64,000 nt of DNA from Urophycis tenuis (GCA_036785325.1 JAXIVH010000019.1:7294434-7358433), one strand, 5' to 3'. Shown: positions 1-10,424, counted from the first letter of the stretch. Numbers and translations are program-made. The notes: generated by a model from the sequence alone, not told the origin.

Positions 1-133
1 AAAGCTCTGGCTTGTGTCTATTTTAATGGCACGTTCACTCCTTTCTGCACCCAAACATAACCCCGCCCTTTTCCTTATCTTAAGGCTAATCTTACCTGAT
101 AACTCTGTATTAATTAGTCAAATCCAACTAGCA

Positions 134-200
134 ATAAGATAAGATACAATTTACTTTATTAATCCCCGATGAAATCGGATGCTTTACAATGGTTGCATAT
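134..200 (-). repeat. possible short LINE/SINE 3'-tail copy
   Basis: An (AAGAT)-like start followed by TTTACTTTATTAATCCCC resembles the 3'-tail consensus shared by the LINE copies at 2094 and 19552 in this window. It would be a heavily 5'-truncated insertion in minus orientation. No target duplication was identified. Confidence 0.3.
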
Positions 201-892
201 TGAACCGCCTTATTCAAGCCAGAAGTGATCAGCAGTCCATATTTCCCTGCCAAGCAAGGCATGTGAATCCATATTTATTAGCAACAACATGAGACCTACT
301 GGGTGGGGGTTAGGGTGGGTGACTACACATAGCACACACAAGCGCTGCGTTTAGCGTGAGCTAATTCAAGCAATATCCAGTCATGAATAAAAATGCAATC
401 TCTAGGCTCGTCCATAGGGCCCCGCAGTGTGGTGCGCGCTAGTGACGGATACAAAGCCGGGACAGGAGTAATGGTCCAGGCAGACTGAAAATAAAACAAA
501 ATGGAATTTGCATTACATGAGTGGCACGTTAAATATTCATTTGGAGCGGTTTTATGGAGCCAGACCACGGCCCACACCAAACACGGATTTGTGATCGGCT
601 AGAGGCGAAGGAGTGTGGTGGGGGGAGGGCCCAGCTGGGGAAGCTTGATGGGTGAGAGAGAAGTCGGGAGAAAGGGGGAGGGAATGAAGAGGATAGGGAG
701 TTTGGATGCGCTGGCTTTACATTCCTCCGCGATGTGTTTTCATGACGCTCTATTATGGTCCCCCTATTACAACACAAGGGTACATCGGACGGCTACACGG
801 ACTGCACCGAGTTCAATTGCCCTCATCCCATTGGTGATGATGGGGGATTACTACGCGGTATCCCCCCTGCCCACTGACGGGCATGCTCGCAC

Positions 893-950
893 GCAGACAC
901 AGACACACACACACACACACATGCGTACAAACAAGCACACACACACACAG
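893..950. repeat. (CA)n microsatellite, interrupted
   Basis: Two runs of CA dinucleotides (about 899-920 and 937-949) are separated by a short ATGCGTACAAACAAG-like interruption. This is a typical vertebrate dinucleotide microsatellite. Confidence 0.9.
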
Positions 951-1599
951 ATGCACACAAAACATGCCCACAGACCCATACATACATTTGATAGGCGTGA
1001 GAGAAAGATAAAAGATGACAAAAATGCTAAAGTCAAATTCAAGAACACTAAAGCGACTCCATTGCTTTTCAAAGGTTGTTAACCTCCTGGCTATCCATAT
1101 AACCACGAGACCCCCTGTGGCTTTTTAAAAGGTAGCCATTGTAAGATGTACAAGTTTAAGATTAGGCTAGTCTATGCACTCATTAATTAGGTTAGTGAGT
1201 GTGTTAGTCCCAGGAATTGCTAGGCATAGAGTTTAGCAATGTATACCCATGGGCCTCTGCTTAAACCTATTAAATATAAAATAGTATAGGAGTATTATTT
1301 TCCTGTTAAATCCCATAGGATTAGAGATATTGTGACTGACAAAGAACATTTTCGGTTAGCTAAATACGGTTTTCAATCACCAAGATTTATATCTGTGCTA
1401 AAGAAAGATGTCATTTTTGGGTTTGATGTGGGTACAGAAAAAAACAAAAATGTTTTGCATTCACCCTTCACATCAGAGATGCTCATATTTTGTCAGTACG
1501 ATGCTAAACAGCAAAACATGTAACAGCAACACCATTACACCTTTATGAGATCTATTTCTTTATCAGACACAGTCCCACTGTCCAATTTCTATTTATTTG

Positions 1600-1664
1600 A
1601 CTCTCTCTCTCTCTCTCTCCTCCTCCCCCCCCCCCCCCTCCCTCCCTCCCTCCCTCCCTCTCTA
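1600..1664. repeat. (CT)n / poly-C / (CCCT)n pyrimidine tract
   Basis: A 65-bp pure pyrimidine stretch runs from (CT)n through a C homopolymer into CCCT repeats. Such a polypyrimidine tract can form H-DNA. Confidence 0.9.
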
Positions 1665-2093
1665 GATCCAGAAGAAACGACGACAACATCTTGACCATAT
1701 GTTCTTAGATTGCCATGTTAGAGAACCAGTAACCGGACAAAGACAGATGTGCCATAATGAGATGAGATTTCTACACATGAGTCATCAGGATTTCTTTCTA
1801 AGAATGAATGCTAGGTTTTGACCATGGATCACATCTGCTGTGTTGAGAACCAGGTCGCTGTACATCAACAATATTAAATGTTTACTTTTTCTAAAAGTAA
1901 ACACTATGGGATATTTATTTGCACAAACAGAACTTGCAACTGTTAATTATTCCTTCACATAAATCTAATGAGGTTTTTATTACATTAATTTTGACAATGG
2001 GGAAGTCATTCCATTCAACTAACAATGATGTAATATTCACATTAATGTCTGCTACACATATCATCCAGTCCGACCTCATGCCAGTGAGCATCA
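1665..2093. other. non-coding stretch, nothing recognised
   Basis: AT-rich DNA with no exon, repeat or motif that I can identify. Confidence 0.4.
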
Positions 2094-2337
2094 TAAGATA
2101 AGATATTCCTTTATTAAGGAAGGAAAATTCACATTGACCAGCAGTACAAGGGGATAGTATAGTAGTAAATAGTAGATAGTATAGTATAGACAATAAACCA
2201 GGGGTGCAAACTCATCAGGGGTAAAAAAGGTGACGAGATACCGACCCCCTAGGGGGTCCCCCGGGAAATTTAAAAAAAACAACAACTGTAAAGGTTGTTT
2301 AAAAAAACAACAACTGTAAACTGTAAAGCATGAGACT

Positions 2338-2500
2338 AGGGTCCAGATTTACTTAGGTTTGCACAGCTTTTGCTCATGCTCTGTGTTTGGTTTTGAAACA
2401 TGTGAGGAGGGTCTTCAAAAACAAACAGAGGGGCAGATTGCTCAGCCTGTGCAGGTTTAGCATGAGCAAAAGCTGTGCAAACCTTAGTGAATCTGTCCCT
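2338..2500. mobile_element. 163-bp MITE with about 42-bp inverted repeats
   Basis: The left arm AGGGTCCAGATTTACTTAGG... and the right arm ...CACTAAGG... (reverse complement) pair over about 42 bp with a few mismatches. Both arms share the core GGTTTGCACAGCTTTTGC. Most of the element is therefore stem. No transposase is present. Confidence 0.75.
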
Positions 2501-2625
2501 AGATGTCCATCAGATGAACCTTGCAAAAAAGTGGTTTTGGAAATCAATTGTTGAGGCATCCCAAAGGTACCAGCTCAGACTCAGTCTTATTCAAGCAGGA
2601 AAAGTGGTCTGGGATCTTTTTTTTT

Positions 2626-2644
2626 CAGTGTGAGCGTAGGGTAA
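2626..2644. repeat. orphan TIR CAGTGTGAGCGTAGGGTAA
   Basis: This 19-bp sequence repeats, in the same orientation, the right terminus of the element at 3114-3642. Without the MITE at 2645-3113 it would face the left terminus of that element and form a TIR-TIR palindrome. Confidence 0.65.
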
Positions 2645-3113
2645 AGGCCGGCGCACACCTTTACGATGTCATCGTTTCATCGTTTGTCGGGTGATCGGCA
2701 CAATTCGGACCGTATTTGACACGCTCGCTCGTCCACCGCACACACTTGCGAACCTACGATTTTTCTGACCGAATGTTATAATATGACCGAAATAGGAAGC
2801 CACAAATCACGTGACTTTCAAACTGAAAATGGCGATCGATTTCCCCCGGCTTGCAGCGTGACTAAGTGCGCTATTCCCATTGGCTGTTTAAATAATCCTG
2901 CGCGATGACATCGGAAGAGAGACCGCACACACATACGATTGTATTCGGCACGAGGAAAATCCGTACGGAAATATCAAACATGTTTGATTTGATCCGATGA
3001 AGCGACAAACGACAAAATCGTTTGTCGGCTGCTACCGCACACCTTTACGATTCCCATGCGAAGTCATCGGGCCGACAAAATCGTACACGAATCGTAAAGG
3101 TGTGCGCCGGCCT
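2645..3113. mobile_element. 469-bp MITE with TAA target duplication
   Basis: It starts AGGCCGGCGCACACC and ends GGTGTGCGCCGGCCT. The inverted repeat is about 24 bp including TTTACGAT, and TAA lies on both sides (2642-2644 and 3114-3116). The 3-bp TAA duplication is what PIF/Harbinger-mobilised MITEs leave. Internal copies of ACCTTTACGATTC suggest sub-terminal repeats. No coding capacity is evident. Confidence 0.75.
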
Positions 3114-3642
3114 TAATCCTACGCTCACACTGACGAGCGACAAAGCGTTTTTGTGCTCGGCGATTTTCGCCTGGTGGGCGTTCCGGGGGAGTGTCTGTAG
3201 CGATAGTATTGAAACCTGTGTCAGATCGAAAACAATTTATAACATTCAGCCATTGATAATATCCAGCCATACCCATGACGTTTTCTTGTTTAACGACATT
3301 TATTTCTTGATAGATTTCAAAGCACATACCAGGGTACAGTCACATTCGTTAGATATATCCATAAGCCTATCTCTAGCCGACGTGGTCCACCATGTTGGAT
3401 TATGTTCTAGTTGCGCGGCCGTCACGCCTCCTTCGCTCGGATTGGCTTTCGCAAAAAAACGCCGCGTTTTTTCGCTCATCACTTGCATAGAATAGGACTA
3501 GTTTCTATTTTTTGCCCCGCCCTCCTCGCGTTTTGCAGCCCACACGCTTGCTTTGTCGCCCGTCGCTCACTGCCATTGGAAATGAATGGAAACGCGTCGC
3601 CAAGCCTCTGCAAAAAAAATGCCAGTGTGAGCGTAGGGTTAA
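3114..3642. mobile_element. TIR element with TTAA..CCTACGCTCACACTG ends
   Basis: The left end TAATCCTACGCTCACACTG pairs with the right end CAGTGTGAGCGTAGGGTTA at 3623-3641. GC-rich sub-terminal blocks such as GACGAGCGACAAAGCG and CGCGTCGCCAAGCC are present. No transposase frame is recognised. The superfamily is uncertain. Confidence 0.6.
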
Positions 3643-3678
3643 AGAGACAGGTGCATCGCCTCGCCTAGCCCCGCCGCC

Positions 3679-3679
3679 G

Positions 3680-3711
<32 letters not shown>

Positions 3712-3714
3712 ATA
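3679..3714. repeat. poly-C followed by poly-A
   Basis: About 21 C residues are followed directly by about 10 A residues. This homopolymer pair creates spurious proline- or glycine-rich open frames on both strands. It is also a likely site of sequencing-length error. Confidence 0.9.
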
Positions 3715-3876
3715 TTGCAGATCTACACGAATCACACAAATGACCCATTTGGGATTCAAAATGGCGAATTTCGCCGAAAGGTGACAAGTTTGCACCCCTG
3801 ATAAACACTAAACAATAAATAGATTTACCTAAATATGCGAGCTCTTAGAATCAGGTCAGATGAAAAAATTGAAAAC

Positions 3877-4407
3877 CTATATACATACATGGTAGTCATC
3901 ATTGAGATGAACAGTGCAATTAGTAGATGAGGATGAACAGTGCAATTGGTCCTGCTGAGATGTAGATATGAAAAAAAAATAATAATAAAAAAAATAAAAA
4001 TAAAAATAGATGTGCAGATAAATTGGGCAAAATTGATGTGCAAGTGTGCATGTGAGAAGACATAAGTAACAGCGGCCTGGGAAAACAGTCCTGAGGTGTG
4101 GGGGTGTGGTGTTCAGTCCATTATCTGGAGGTATTGGGGCTATCGAGACTTTTGAGCGGGTGGTTGAGGTGTTGTAGAGTCTGATAGCTGATGGGATGAA
4201 AGAGCCCCCCAAGCGCTTTGAGGCACGTGGCTGAGTGAGTCTGTGGCTGAACGTGCTCCTGAGTTGCCTCAGCTCGGCATAGAAAGGGTGAGAGGGGTTG
4301 TCCACGATTGCCTGCAGCTTCCCCCTCATCCTCCTCTCTGTCACCGCCTCCACACAGTCCAGCTTCATCCCCACCACAGAGCTCGCCTTCCTCACCAGCT
4401 TCCTCAC
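3877..4407 (-). pseudogene. LINE (L2/Rex1-like) ORF2 C-terminal end, decayed
   Basis: The minus-strand frame reads KLVRKASSVVGMKLDCVEAV, then HPFYAELRQLRSTFSHRLTQ and PRASKRLGGSFIPSAIRLYN. This is the region just after the reverse transcriptase thumb at the C-terminus of many fish L2/Rex1 LINE ORFs. The catalytic palm with its aspartates is absent, so this is a 5'-truncated non-functional copy. The same domain recurs in the hAT-nested copy at about 19840-20350. The clade assignment rests on remembered family motifs and was not checked by alignment. Confidence 0.65.
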
Positions 4408-4548
4408 CCGATCTATTTTCCTTTTTTCTTAGATTAAAGTTTTTTTTTAAACTTTAACCTATATAGTACTTGTAGAACTTTAGCATAAGGCTTTGTAAAT
4501 ATGTAGGCATTATATAAGGGCTCTTAAACAGATTGTACAATAACAAGA

Positions 4549-5030
4549 ATGTGCAGGACGATCACCACAATCGCTAAACAACAACAACAATGGACCGGCG
4601 CCTACTCGTGGGACGAGCTCCTTCAGCTCCGGGATCGACAAGTGGTGTGCCCGAAGGGGAGCCCGAGGGAGCTGAGGATTAAGCGCCGTGGGACCAGAGC
4701 AGGAGCCATGGTGAGGAACAAGAAGACGGAGAGGAGGTGGAGATACAAGCCCCGTCTTGCCTCGGTTATCATGGGGAATGTACGCTCACTGCCCAAGAAG
4801 ATGGACGAAATATCAGCCCTCATTACCGGACAGCGCGAGTACCGGGAGTGCAGTGTGTTGTGCCTGACGGAGACATGGCTGAACGGGAATATAACAGACT
4901 GCTCAGTGGAACTAGCCGGCTTCACGCTAGTTCGGGCGGACAGAGACAAACAGAGCGGTAAGAAGTCGGGTGGCGGACTTGCCATCTTTGTTAACCCTCA
5001 GAGAAAAGCGCTAGCCTCGCTAGAGATATA
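4549..5030 (+). pseudogene. non-LTR retrotransposon endonuclease domain, 5' fragment
   Basis: From ATG 4549 the frame carries a basic N-terminal segment, then VIMGNVRSLPKKMDEISALI, then CLTETWLN and the LVRADRD / SGGGLAIFVN blocks. These match the N-terminal half of an apurinic-type (APE) endonuclease of L2/Rex1-like LINEs. The ETWL glutamate, a catalytic-region residue, is present. The frame becomes L1-like at about 5031 (the LELSELQSKCV block is read in another frame), so the endonuclease is cut off before its SDH motif. It is probably the 5' end of one LINE abutting an unrelated L1 copy. Confidence 0.65.
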
Positions 5031-7931
5031 TCTGAACTTCAGTCTAAATGTGTGGACTCACCCAATGCAGATCTTTCAAAAGAATTACTCTGAAAAGAAT
5101 TACTATGAAATTACTCTGAAATTACTCTGAAAAGAATTACTATGAAAAAGGCTGAATTTGATCTCCTGGCCTCCAATTAAGCTGCAGAGTCACTGTTAAA
5201 ATCACATCATAAATATTATGAGTTTGGAGATAAACCTAGCAAACTGCTAGCACACCAAATCCGCCAAGCATCTTCATCACAACATATAACTCAGATCAGT
5301 ACCATTGATGGCACAACTATTGACCCACAGGTAATTAACAACCATTTCAGAGACTTCTATGCCAAATTATACACCTCTGAATGCGTGGCGGATGAGAAAC
5401 AGTATGACAACTTTTTTAACTCTTTAGAGATTCCCTCCATTGACAGTGCAACATCATCTAGACTGGATGAACCCTTTTCAATTGGTGAACTTAGTAGTGC
5501 TTTAATGCTGATGCAGAATGGTAAATGCCCAGGCCCTGATGGTCTCCCGGCTGAACTGTATAAGACATTCTCAGATCAATTGGCTCCAATTTTACTTAAC
5601 ATGTTCAATGAATCTATGCAAAATGGCACTCTTCCCCCCACGTTAAGACAGGCCACCATTTCTCTCCTTTTAAAAAAGGACAAAGACCCACTTTCTTGTG
5701 GTAACTACCGCCCAATCTCTCTGCTATGTGCAGATGTCAAACTCTTGGCCAAAATGTTGGCTAGACGTCTGGAGACTGTGCTAGCAACCATTATAGGTAC
5801 TGACCAAACAGGGTTTGTTGAAGACAGACATTCTTTCCATAATGTTAGACGTTTATTTGATATTGTTTATGCACCGACACCCTCCGACACCCCTGAGGTG
5901 GTTATCTCCATGGATGCAGAGAAGCCATTTGACCGTGTAGAATGGTCCTACTTGTTCTCTGTGTTAAAATGTTTTGGCTTTGGTAAATCCTTCATATCAT
6001 GGATTAGGCTTTTATATACGTCCCCCCAAGCTTGTGTTCACACAAACAATGACTATTCTCACTACTTCCCTCTCAAGCGCGGGACCCGTCAGGGGTGTCC
6101 ACTTTCTCCAGTCTTGTTCGCCATTGAACCATTGGCTGTAGCCCTAAGGGCCAGTCCAAGACCAGGCATTTTAAGGGGTGGCGTCAAACATAAAGTGTCC
6201 CTTTATGTGGATGACCTCTTACTCTTTGTCTCTGACTTAGACAGAGCTTTCCCCCTTGTCTTAAATTTACTGAGGGAGTTTGGTCAAATTTCAGGCTATA
6301 AACTAAATTTCCAAAAAAGTGAATTAATGCCGATTAATGCTGCAGCCATGGCATATCCATTATCTGACCTACCTTTCAAAACAACTCTTGAACATTTTAA
6401 ATACTTGGGTGTCTGTATAACCAAAAACCACTCAGACTTATATAAATGTAATTTCTCCCCTCTTCTGGTGAGGCTGACTCGGGATCTTCAGCGGTGGTCT
6501 CTTTTGCCTCTCTCTCTTGCTGGGCGGATAAACTGTGTTAAAATGAATGTGCTCCCCAAATTCCTTTATCTCTTCCAATGTATACCCATTTTCCTCACTA
6601 AACGTTTCATTCACTCACTTGACCACACAATCTCCCAATTTTTATGGAACAAGAAGCCTCCTAGAATTAAAAAAGACACTTTACAAAAACCTAAGGAGTT
6701 GGGAGGTCTAGTCCTCCCAGGTTTCTTACTCTATTACTGGGCAGCAAACATTAGAGCCATGCTACACTGCTGTTACACTAATGACCAGCCCCCACCCTGG
6801 CTACAGGTTGAGGAGGCCTCATGAGGTTCATCATCTCTGATGTCCTTCCTGTGCTTCCCACCAACAATATCACCATCTGTGCACTCAGATAGTATTGGTG
6901 TGAAAAACTGTCTTAAAATCTGGACACAATTTAAACAACACTTTACACTGCAATCTATACCTGGTCTGGCTCCTGTTTACTCTAATCCCCTGTTCACTCC
7001 ATCCATTATTGATAATGCTTTCTTAATCTGGAGAGAAAAAGGAATTTCATCCTTTAACCATTGATGGTAGATTGCTTCTTTTGGTCAGTTAGCACATGCT
7101 TATAACTTGCCTTCAACCCACTTTTTCAGGTACTTGCAGATAAGAGATTTTGTACGTAACCGATTTCCCAGTTTCCCCAACATACCGTCTCCCACACTTA
7201 TTGACACCATCTTTAAAATTAACCCCTACCAGAAAGGTACAATATCAAGGATTTACTACACTCTTCTTGCACACCAATCCTCAGCTTCTGATGCCCTACG
7301 CACTGCATGGTCAGCTGATCTTAATATAGAGATAGACCCTGCGGTATGGGAGCATGCTCTGAAATGGGTCCACTCATCCTCTGTCTGTGCCCGGCATGGA
7401 GTCTTACAATGCAAAGTAGTGCACAGGGTCCATTGGTCTAAAAGTAAACTGGCTCGTATATTTCCAGGTGTAGACTCTGGCTGTGACCGGTGCCATTTAG
7501 GACCGGCCAGTCTTGGCCACGTTCTGGGCTTGTCCTGCCCTTGCGCCGTTCTGGAAGGGGTTTTTTTTACACTCTATCAGCCATACTTCTACCAACATCT
7601 GTCCCTCACCATTAGTGGCCTTGTTTGGTGTCCTGCCTTTTGGCCATTCACTACCATCCTACTTCTGTGAACTTGTGGCCTTTCTCTCACTCTTAGCGAG
7701 GCGTGTTATATTGCTACACTGGAAGAACTCCCACACCCCCTCCCACTCTCAATGGATTAGGGATGCCCTTCATTTTATGACACTGAAAAAAATTAAATAC
7801 TCTTTGCGTGGCACCTCTACTAAGTTCTGTAAGGTCTGGGAACCCTTCTTAGATCATGTTAGGTCTCTTCAACTAGATACCGCCACCATACCGTCCGGTA
7901 CAATGTGTATATCTCGTAAATTACCCCACTA
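5031..7931 (+). pseudogene. L1-type LINE ORF2 (reverse transcriptase), degenerate
   Basis: An L1 linker segment (YYEFGDKPSKLLAHQIRQAS at about 5215) precedes a 479-codon open stretch at 5385-6824. That stretch has the RT blocks in order: KCPGPDGLPAELYK, NYRPISLLCADVKLLAKML, DQTGFVEDRHSF, SMDAEKPFDRVEW, RGTRQGCPLSPVLFAIEPLA, YVDDLLLF and FKYLGVCIT. The C-terminal zinc-knuckle-like part continues in shifted frames to 7931 (CDRCHLGPASLGHVL). L1 normally has AEKAFDRVEW and F/YADDLLLF; this copy has P and V at the variable positions but keeps the DD pair. Stops at about 6822 and 7063 and a small AATTACTCTGAAA-type tandem duplication (5080-5150) disable it. Such enzymes act in target-primed reverse transcription in the nucleus. 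Confidence 0.85.
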
Positions 7932-8416
7932 ATAATGCATGGATTGTTACCCAACTTCTGTAGTAGTAAATATATGGTCTGTACTCACAAAAAGAGGCAT
8001 TTTAAAGTTTGTAAGTACACCACTGTACAACCACAACTCGCTGTTGCTAAGGCTACCGCTGCGTCGTCGTCTCTTCCGTCTTTCCGGATGAGTTCGTAAA
8101 AGTCCTCTTCAAAACTCACAAGTGTAAGAAAAAAAGTTAGTGAATTCAACACTCCATCTAATTTCAAGTATTCAATTATTCCAGTTGTCAATACATTTCG
8201 ATGGAGTGTTGAATTGAAGAGGTCGACACAGCGGTAGCTTCAGCAACAGCGAGTTGAAGCCATCAGAAAAGTGCTCTTTTAAATAAACTCCTGGTGTACT
8301 TACAAACTTTAAAATGCCTCGTTTTGTGAGTACAGACCATATATGTACTACTACAGAAGTTGGGTAACAATCCATGCATTATTAGTGGGGTAATTTACGA
8401 GATATACACATTGTAC
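7898..8416. mobile_element. 519-bp foldback element, 125-bp inverted arms
   Basis: Arms 7898-8022 and 8292-8416 are reverse complements over 125 bp with about two mismatches. Inner sequence also pairs in part: AACTCGCTGTTGCT with AGCAACAGCGAGTT, and ATTCAACACTCCAT with ATGGAGTGTTGAAT. The whole element is close to one long palindrome. No transposase and no clear target duplication were seen. It sits at the 3' edge of the L1 copy. Confidence 0.75.
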
Positions 8417-9229
8417 TGGACACTCCAATACTAAGCCATTTGGCTGATACCCCTAAACTTGATAAATATTGACCGTCGCTAAAAATGCATCTGAGGAGGT
8501 ATTTGGCTGGATTATTGGTGGAAATTACCTCAGGGTGAATTTTACTCCGAACCATCACTTTAAAGGGGGAACATCACGACAATTTTTAACAGCCATACTT
8601 CTAACTATCTCCATTAAAGAAACTATCTGACCGTTTTTAACTGATTTTTAAAAGTTAAAATTAATATATTTTAGTGAATTAACTTATTAATAAATTTTAA
8701 TTGTCAGATTTTAGCTCTAATTAATTAATTGACCAATTTAAACATTTTTATACATTTTAATGAACTGTTTAAGCTTTTTTTTTCTTATTTATGTGACATA
8801 TATAGTTTCACTTTATCAGACCATTTACCCAACTTTTTCATGTGGGCTACACTAGCGTCCAACTTAAAAATGTTAGGTGTCATATTTTTCCGAGCAGACT
8901 TGATTATATGCATTTGTATGAAATAGACATATGTAATGCAGTATTACTAGCAGCATTGAGGCTTATCAACAGGACCTGAAGTGATTCTAATCTTAGATTA
9001 TTATTGATAAATTTGGGTAGAGTATTTTACTCTATGAAAACCTGTTTCCAATTTATTTATAGTTCTGTAGTAATTCAGATGTACTGTACTTACACAACAG
9101 AAATGACTATTTTACTTACACAAACAGACCTTACCTTCTGTTTGTGTCTGAATTTACTCTCATCTATTTGCTACAAAAGCTCTTCTCCCTCCAATTCTCA
9201 TTTTCCGTCTTCTTTCCAGTCGCCTAACT
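8417..9229. other. AT-rich non-coding stretch
   Basis: No exon or repeat family is recognised. A block around 8470-8570 (TTTACTCCGAACCATCAC) may be the edge of an unidentified element. The rest is AT-rich. Confidence 0.4.
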
Positions 9230-9343
9230 GCTTCACCACAGATTTCTCACAACAGTGTAGTTACTCTGGTCAGTGATTTGCTGCTTCCGCATACTCCATC
9301 CTCTATCATGTCTACTTGTCTCTTCCTCAAGCCCTGTGACAAA
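9230..9343 (-). pseudogene. possible third exon of ISXO2/Merlin-type gene
   Basis: A polypyrimidine-AG acceptor (TTTTTTTCAG) at 9344-9345 opens a phase-0 frame of about 37 codons with GWSMRKQQITDQSNYTVVRN, then a TGA near 9230. The phase agrees with the donor at 9454. Similarity to the ISXO2 family is weak in this part, so it may be a decayed exon or a chance frame. Confidence 0.25.
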
Positions 9344-9418
9344 CTGAAAAAAAGACTAAATATGACAACTATCAACATATCATCAATTACGTTTTTTTCT
9401 GAAACACTAAAACACAAC

Positions 9419-9449
9419 AGAGAGAGAGAGAGAGCGAGAGAGAGAGAGA
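9419..9449. repeat. (GA)n microsatellite
   Basis: About 31 bp of GA repeats with one C interruption, lying directly next to the candidate splice donor of the exon at 9455-9566. Confidence 0.9.
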
Positions 9450-9454
9450 CTAAC

Positions 9455-9566
9455 CTGTGCATAACTTTCATCCATAATGGTAATGAAATATGTGATCTGG
9501 AGAAAACAGCCTTCTCTGATGGACCTCATGATGGCCCTGCCCTTGTGGGTTCTTCTTCTACAGCAC
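9455..9566 (-). pseudogene. second exon, ISXO2/Merlin-like domain
   Basis: The acceptor CAG|GTGCTG at 9567-9568 and the donor CACAG|GTTAGT at 9453-9454 bound a 112-bp exon. Joined to the TG left over from the upstream exon (ending at 9842) it reads W-CCRRRTHKGRAIMRSIREGC, then FLQITYFITIMDESYAQ. The pattern DGYRW-x-C-RRR...SIREG.F is what I associate with the zinc-knuckle N-terminus of ISXO2-like DDE transposases, the Merlin superfamily, which is also present as host-annotated genes in fish. The splice phase between the two exons agrees exactly, which argues for a real two-exon structure. The DDE catalytic part was not found in the window. Confidence 0.45.
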
Positions 9567-9841
9567 CTGTACATAACAGTTTGTCATTGTATCGCAATGG
9601 TTACACTTGTCTTTTAAAAAAATATATAATGTTAAATAAATAAAGAAATATCAGTAGTAAATTATTGAACCTACATAAAGATAGCTCAAAAAAGCTAATT
9701 TTTGTCTTCTCTATTTCACAATTTTAGTCTGACATAAAAGAAACAATAGCTAGAGTAAAATCTACATGAAGATAATCTGTTAAAATGTTTATCAATTTGA
9801 ATGATACAATATAATATAATGGCATATTGATCCTTACTTAC

Positions 9842-9972
9842 CACCTATACCCATCCTTGGTCATGTTGGTTCTTTTAAATTTCATTCTGTTGTTGCACAC
9901 AGGGCATTGGTTCTTCCTTGCCAACAACCTCTCCTGTATCCATCTTATTAAGTTTTTACCCCCTTGCGCTGT
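9842..9972 (-). pseudogene. first recognisable exon, ISXO2/Merlin-like zinc knuckle
   Basis: A frame after a TTAG acceptor-like site (9973-9974) reads GGKNLIRWIQERLLARKNQC, then PVCNNRMKFKRTNMTKDGYR, and ends in TG|GTAAGT at 9841. The CPVC pair and the DGYRW signature match the N-terminal metal-binding segment of ISXO2-type transposases. No upstream start codon is in frame, so either an earlier exon exists or the gene is truncated. It is listed as a pseudogene because the catalytic domain is missing. Confidence 0.45.
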
Positions 9973-10424
9973 CTAATGTTCTTGTCAAAGTCATATTAGG
10001 GTTAGCCTGCGTGGGCTTTTTGTCCAAATTTCCACCTGGTCTCTAGGAACATACCATTCTGAACTTGGTGTTGGGGGGGAGGAGTAGGATAGCGCAAAAA
10101 CAGATAGTGTTGAATCATTATATCGCGGTAATGCCAAGTACACATTTTAAATGTTAGATGTTATATTCTATTTCAGTTAATGATAAGTTTACTGTTATTA
10201 CGCAACTACCTTTACCAACTTTTTTATTCCATTTAATGGACTATTCCATTCATTAGCTCCCCCCATAGAGGCTCGCCCGGTAGAAGAAGAAAGCTGACGG
10301 CAAGTGTCAACACATCACATTTTTCTACTATCGTGGCAAGAAGCATTTTGTCAAGGTATTTTGATAATGCATGATAAGTATGTTAAGTTAACTTTTTATC
10401 TCGAGCGAAAATTTTGTCTCCAGC
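9973..10424. other. non-coding stretch
   Basis: No recognisable gene. There is a short G-rich spot at about 10063-10085 and otherwise mixed sequence. Confidence 0.4.

Larger units (their letters stand above)
1..1599. other. non-coding stretch, no gene recognised
   Basis: No open frame here resembles a known protein, and I see no splice-bounded exon. It holds a possible LINE 3'-tail copy, a (CA)n tract and otherwise unique-looking mixed-composition DNA. Conserved non-coding elements cannot be excluded by eye. Confidence 0.5.
2198..3800. mobile_element. TIR DNA transposon inserted in LINE tail, hAT-like ends
   Basis: The element begins CAGGGGTGCAAACT and ends AGTTTGCACCCCTG, a 14-bp terminal inverted repeat. 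ATAAAC occurs directly on both sides, a possible 6-bp target duplication. CAGGGGTG termini are common in the hAT superfamily, but the usual 8-bp duplication is not clear here. No transposase is recognisable. The interior is largely made of smaller inverted-repeat elements (2338-2500, 2645-3113, 3114-3642), so the element is either non-autonomous or hollowed out. Confidence 0.65.
2094..4430 (-). mobile_element. L2/Rex1-like LINE 3' end, split by a nested transposon
   Basis: The 3' tail of a minus-strand LINE lies at 2094-2197: AAGATAAGATATTCCTTTAT on the plus strand, followed by a CCAGCAGTAC block. The body resumes at 3801 and runs to about 4430. The paralogous copy at 19552-20400 has the same order of blocks without the interruption, including AATAAACAATAAAT and GAGCTCTTA. 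This shows that 2198-3800 is a later insertion. The coding end of the reverse transcriptase ORF is described separately. Confidence 0.75.

Noticed and set aside
615..1106. 155-codon and overlapping antisense frames at 0.6-1.1 kb
   Set aside because: Driven by the (CA)n repeat; open on both strands and unlike any protein I know.
1332..1523. 63-codon frame at 1.3-1.5 kb as a small gene
   Set aside because: No recognisable domain, no splice or promoter support, AT-rich composition; not distinguishable from chance.
3505..3795. Glycine/proline-rich frames around 3.5-3.8 kb
   Set aside because: Produced by the poly-C/poly-A tract; no homology.
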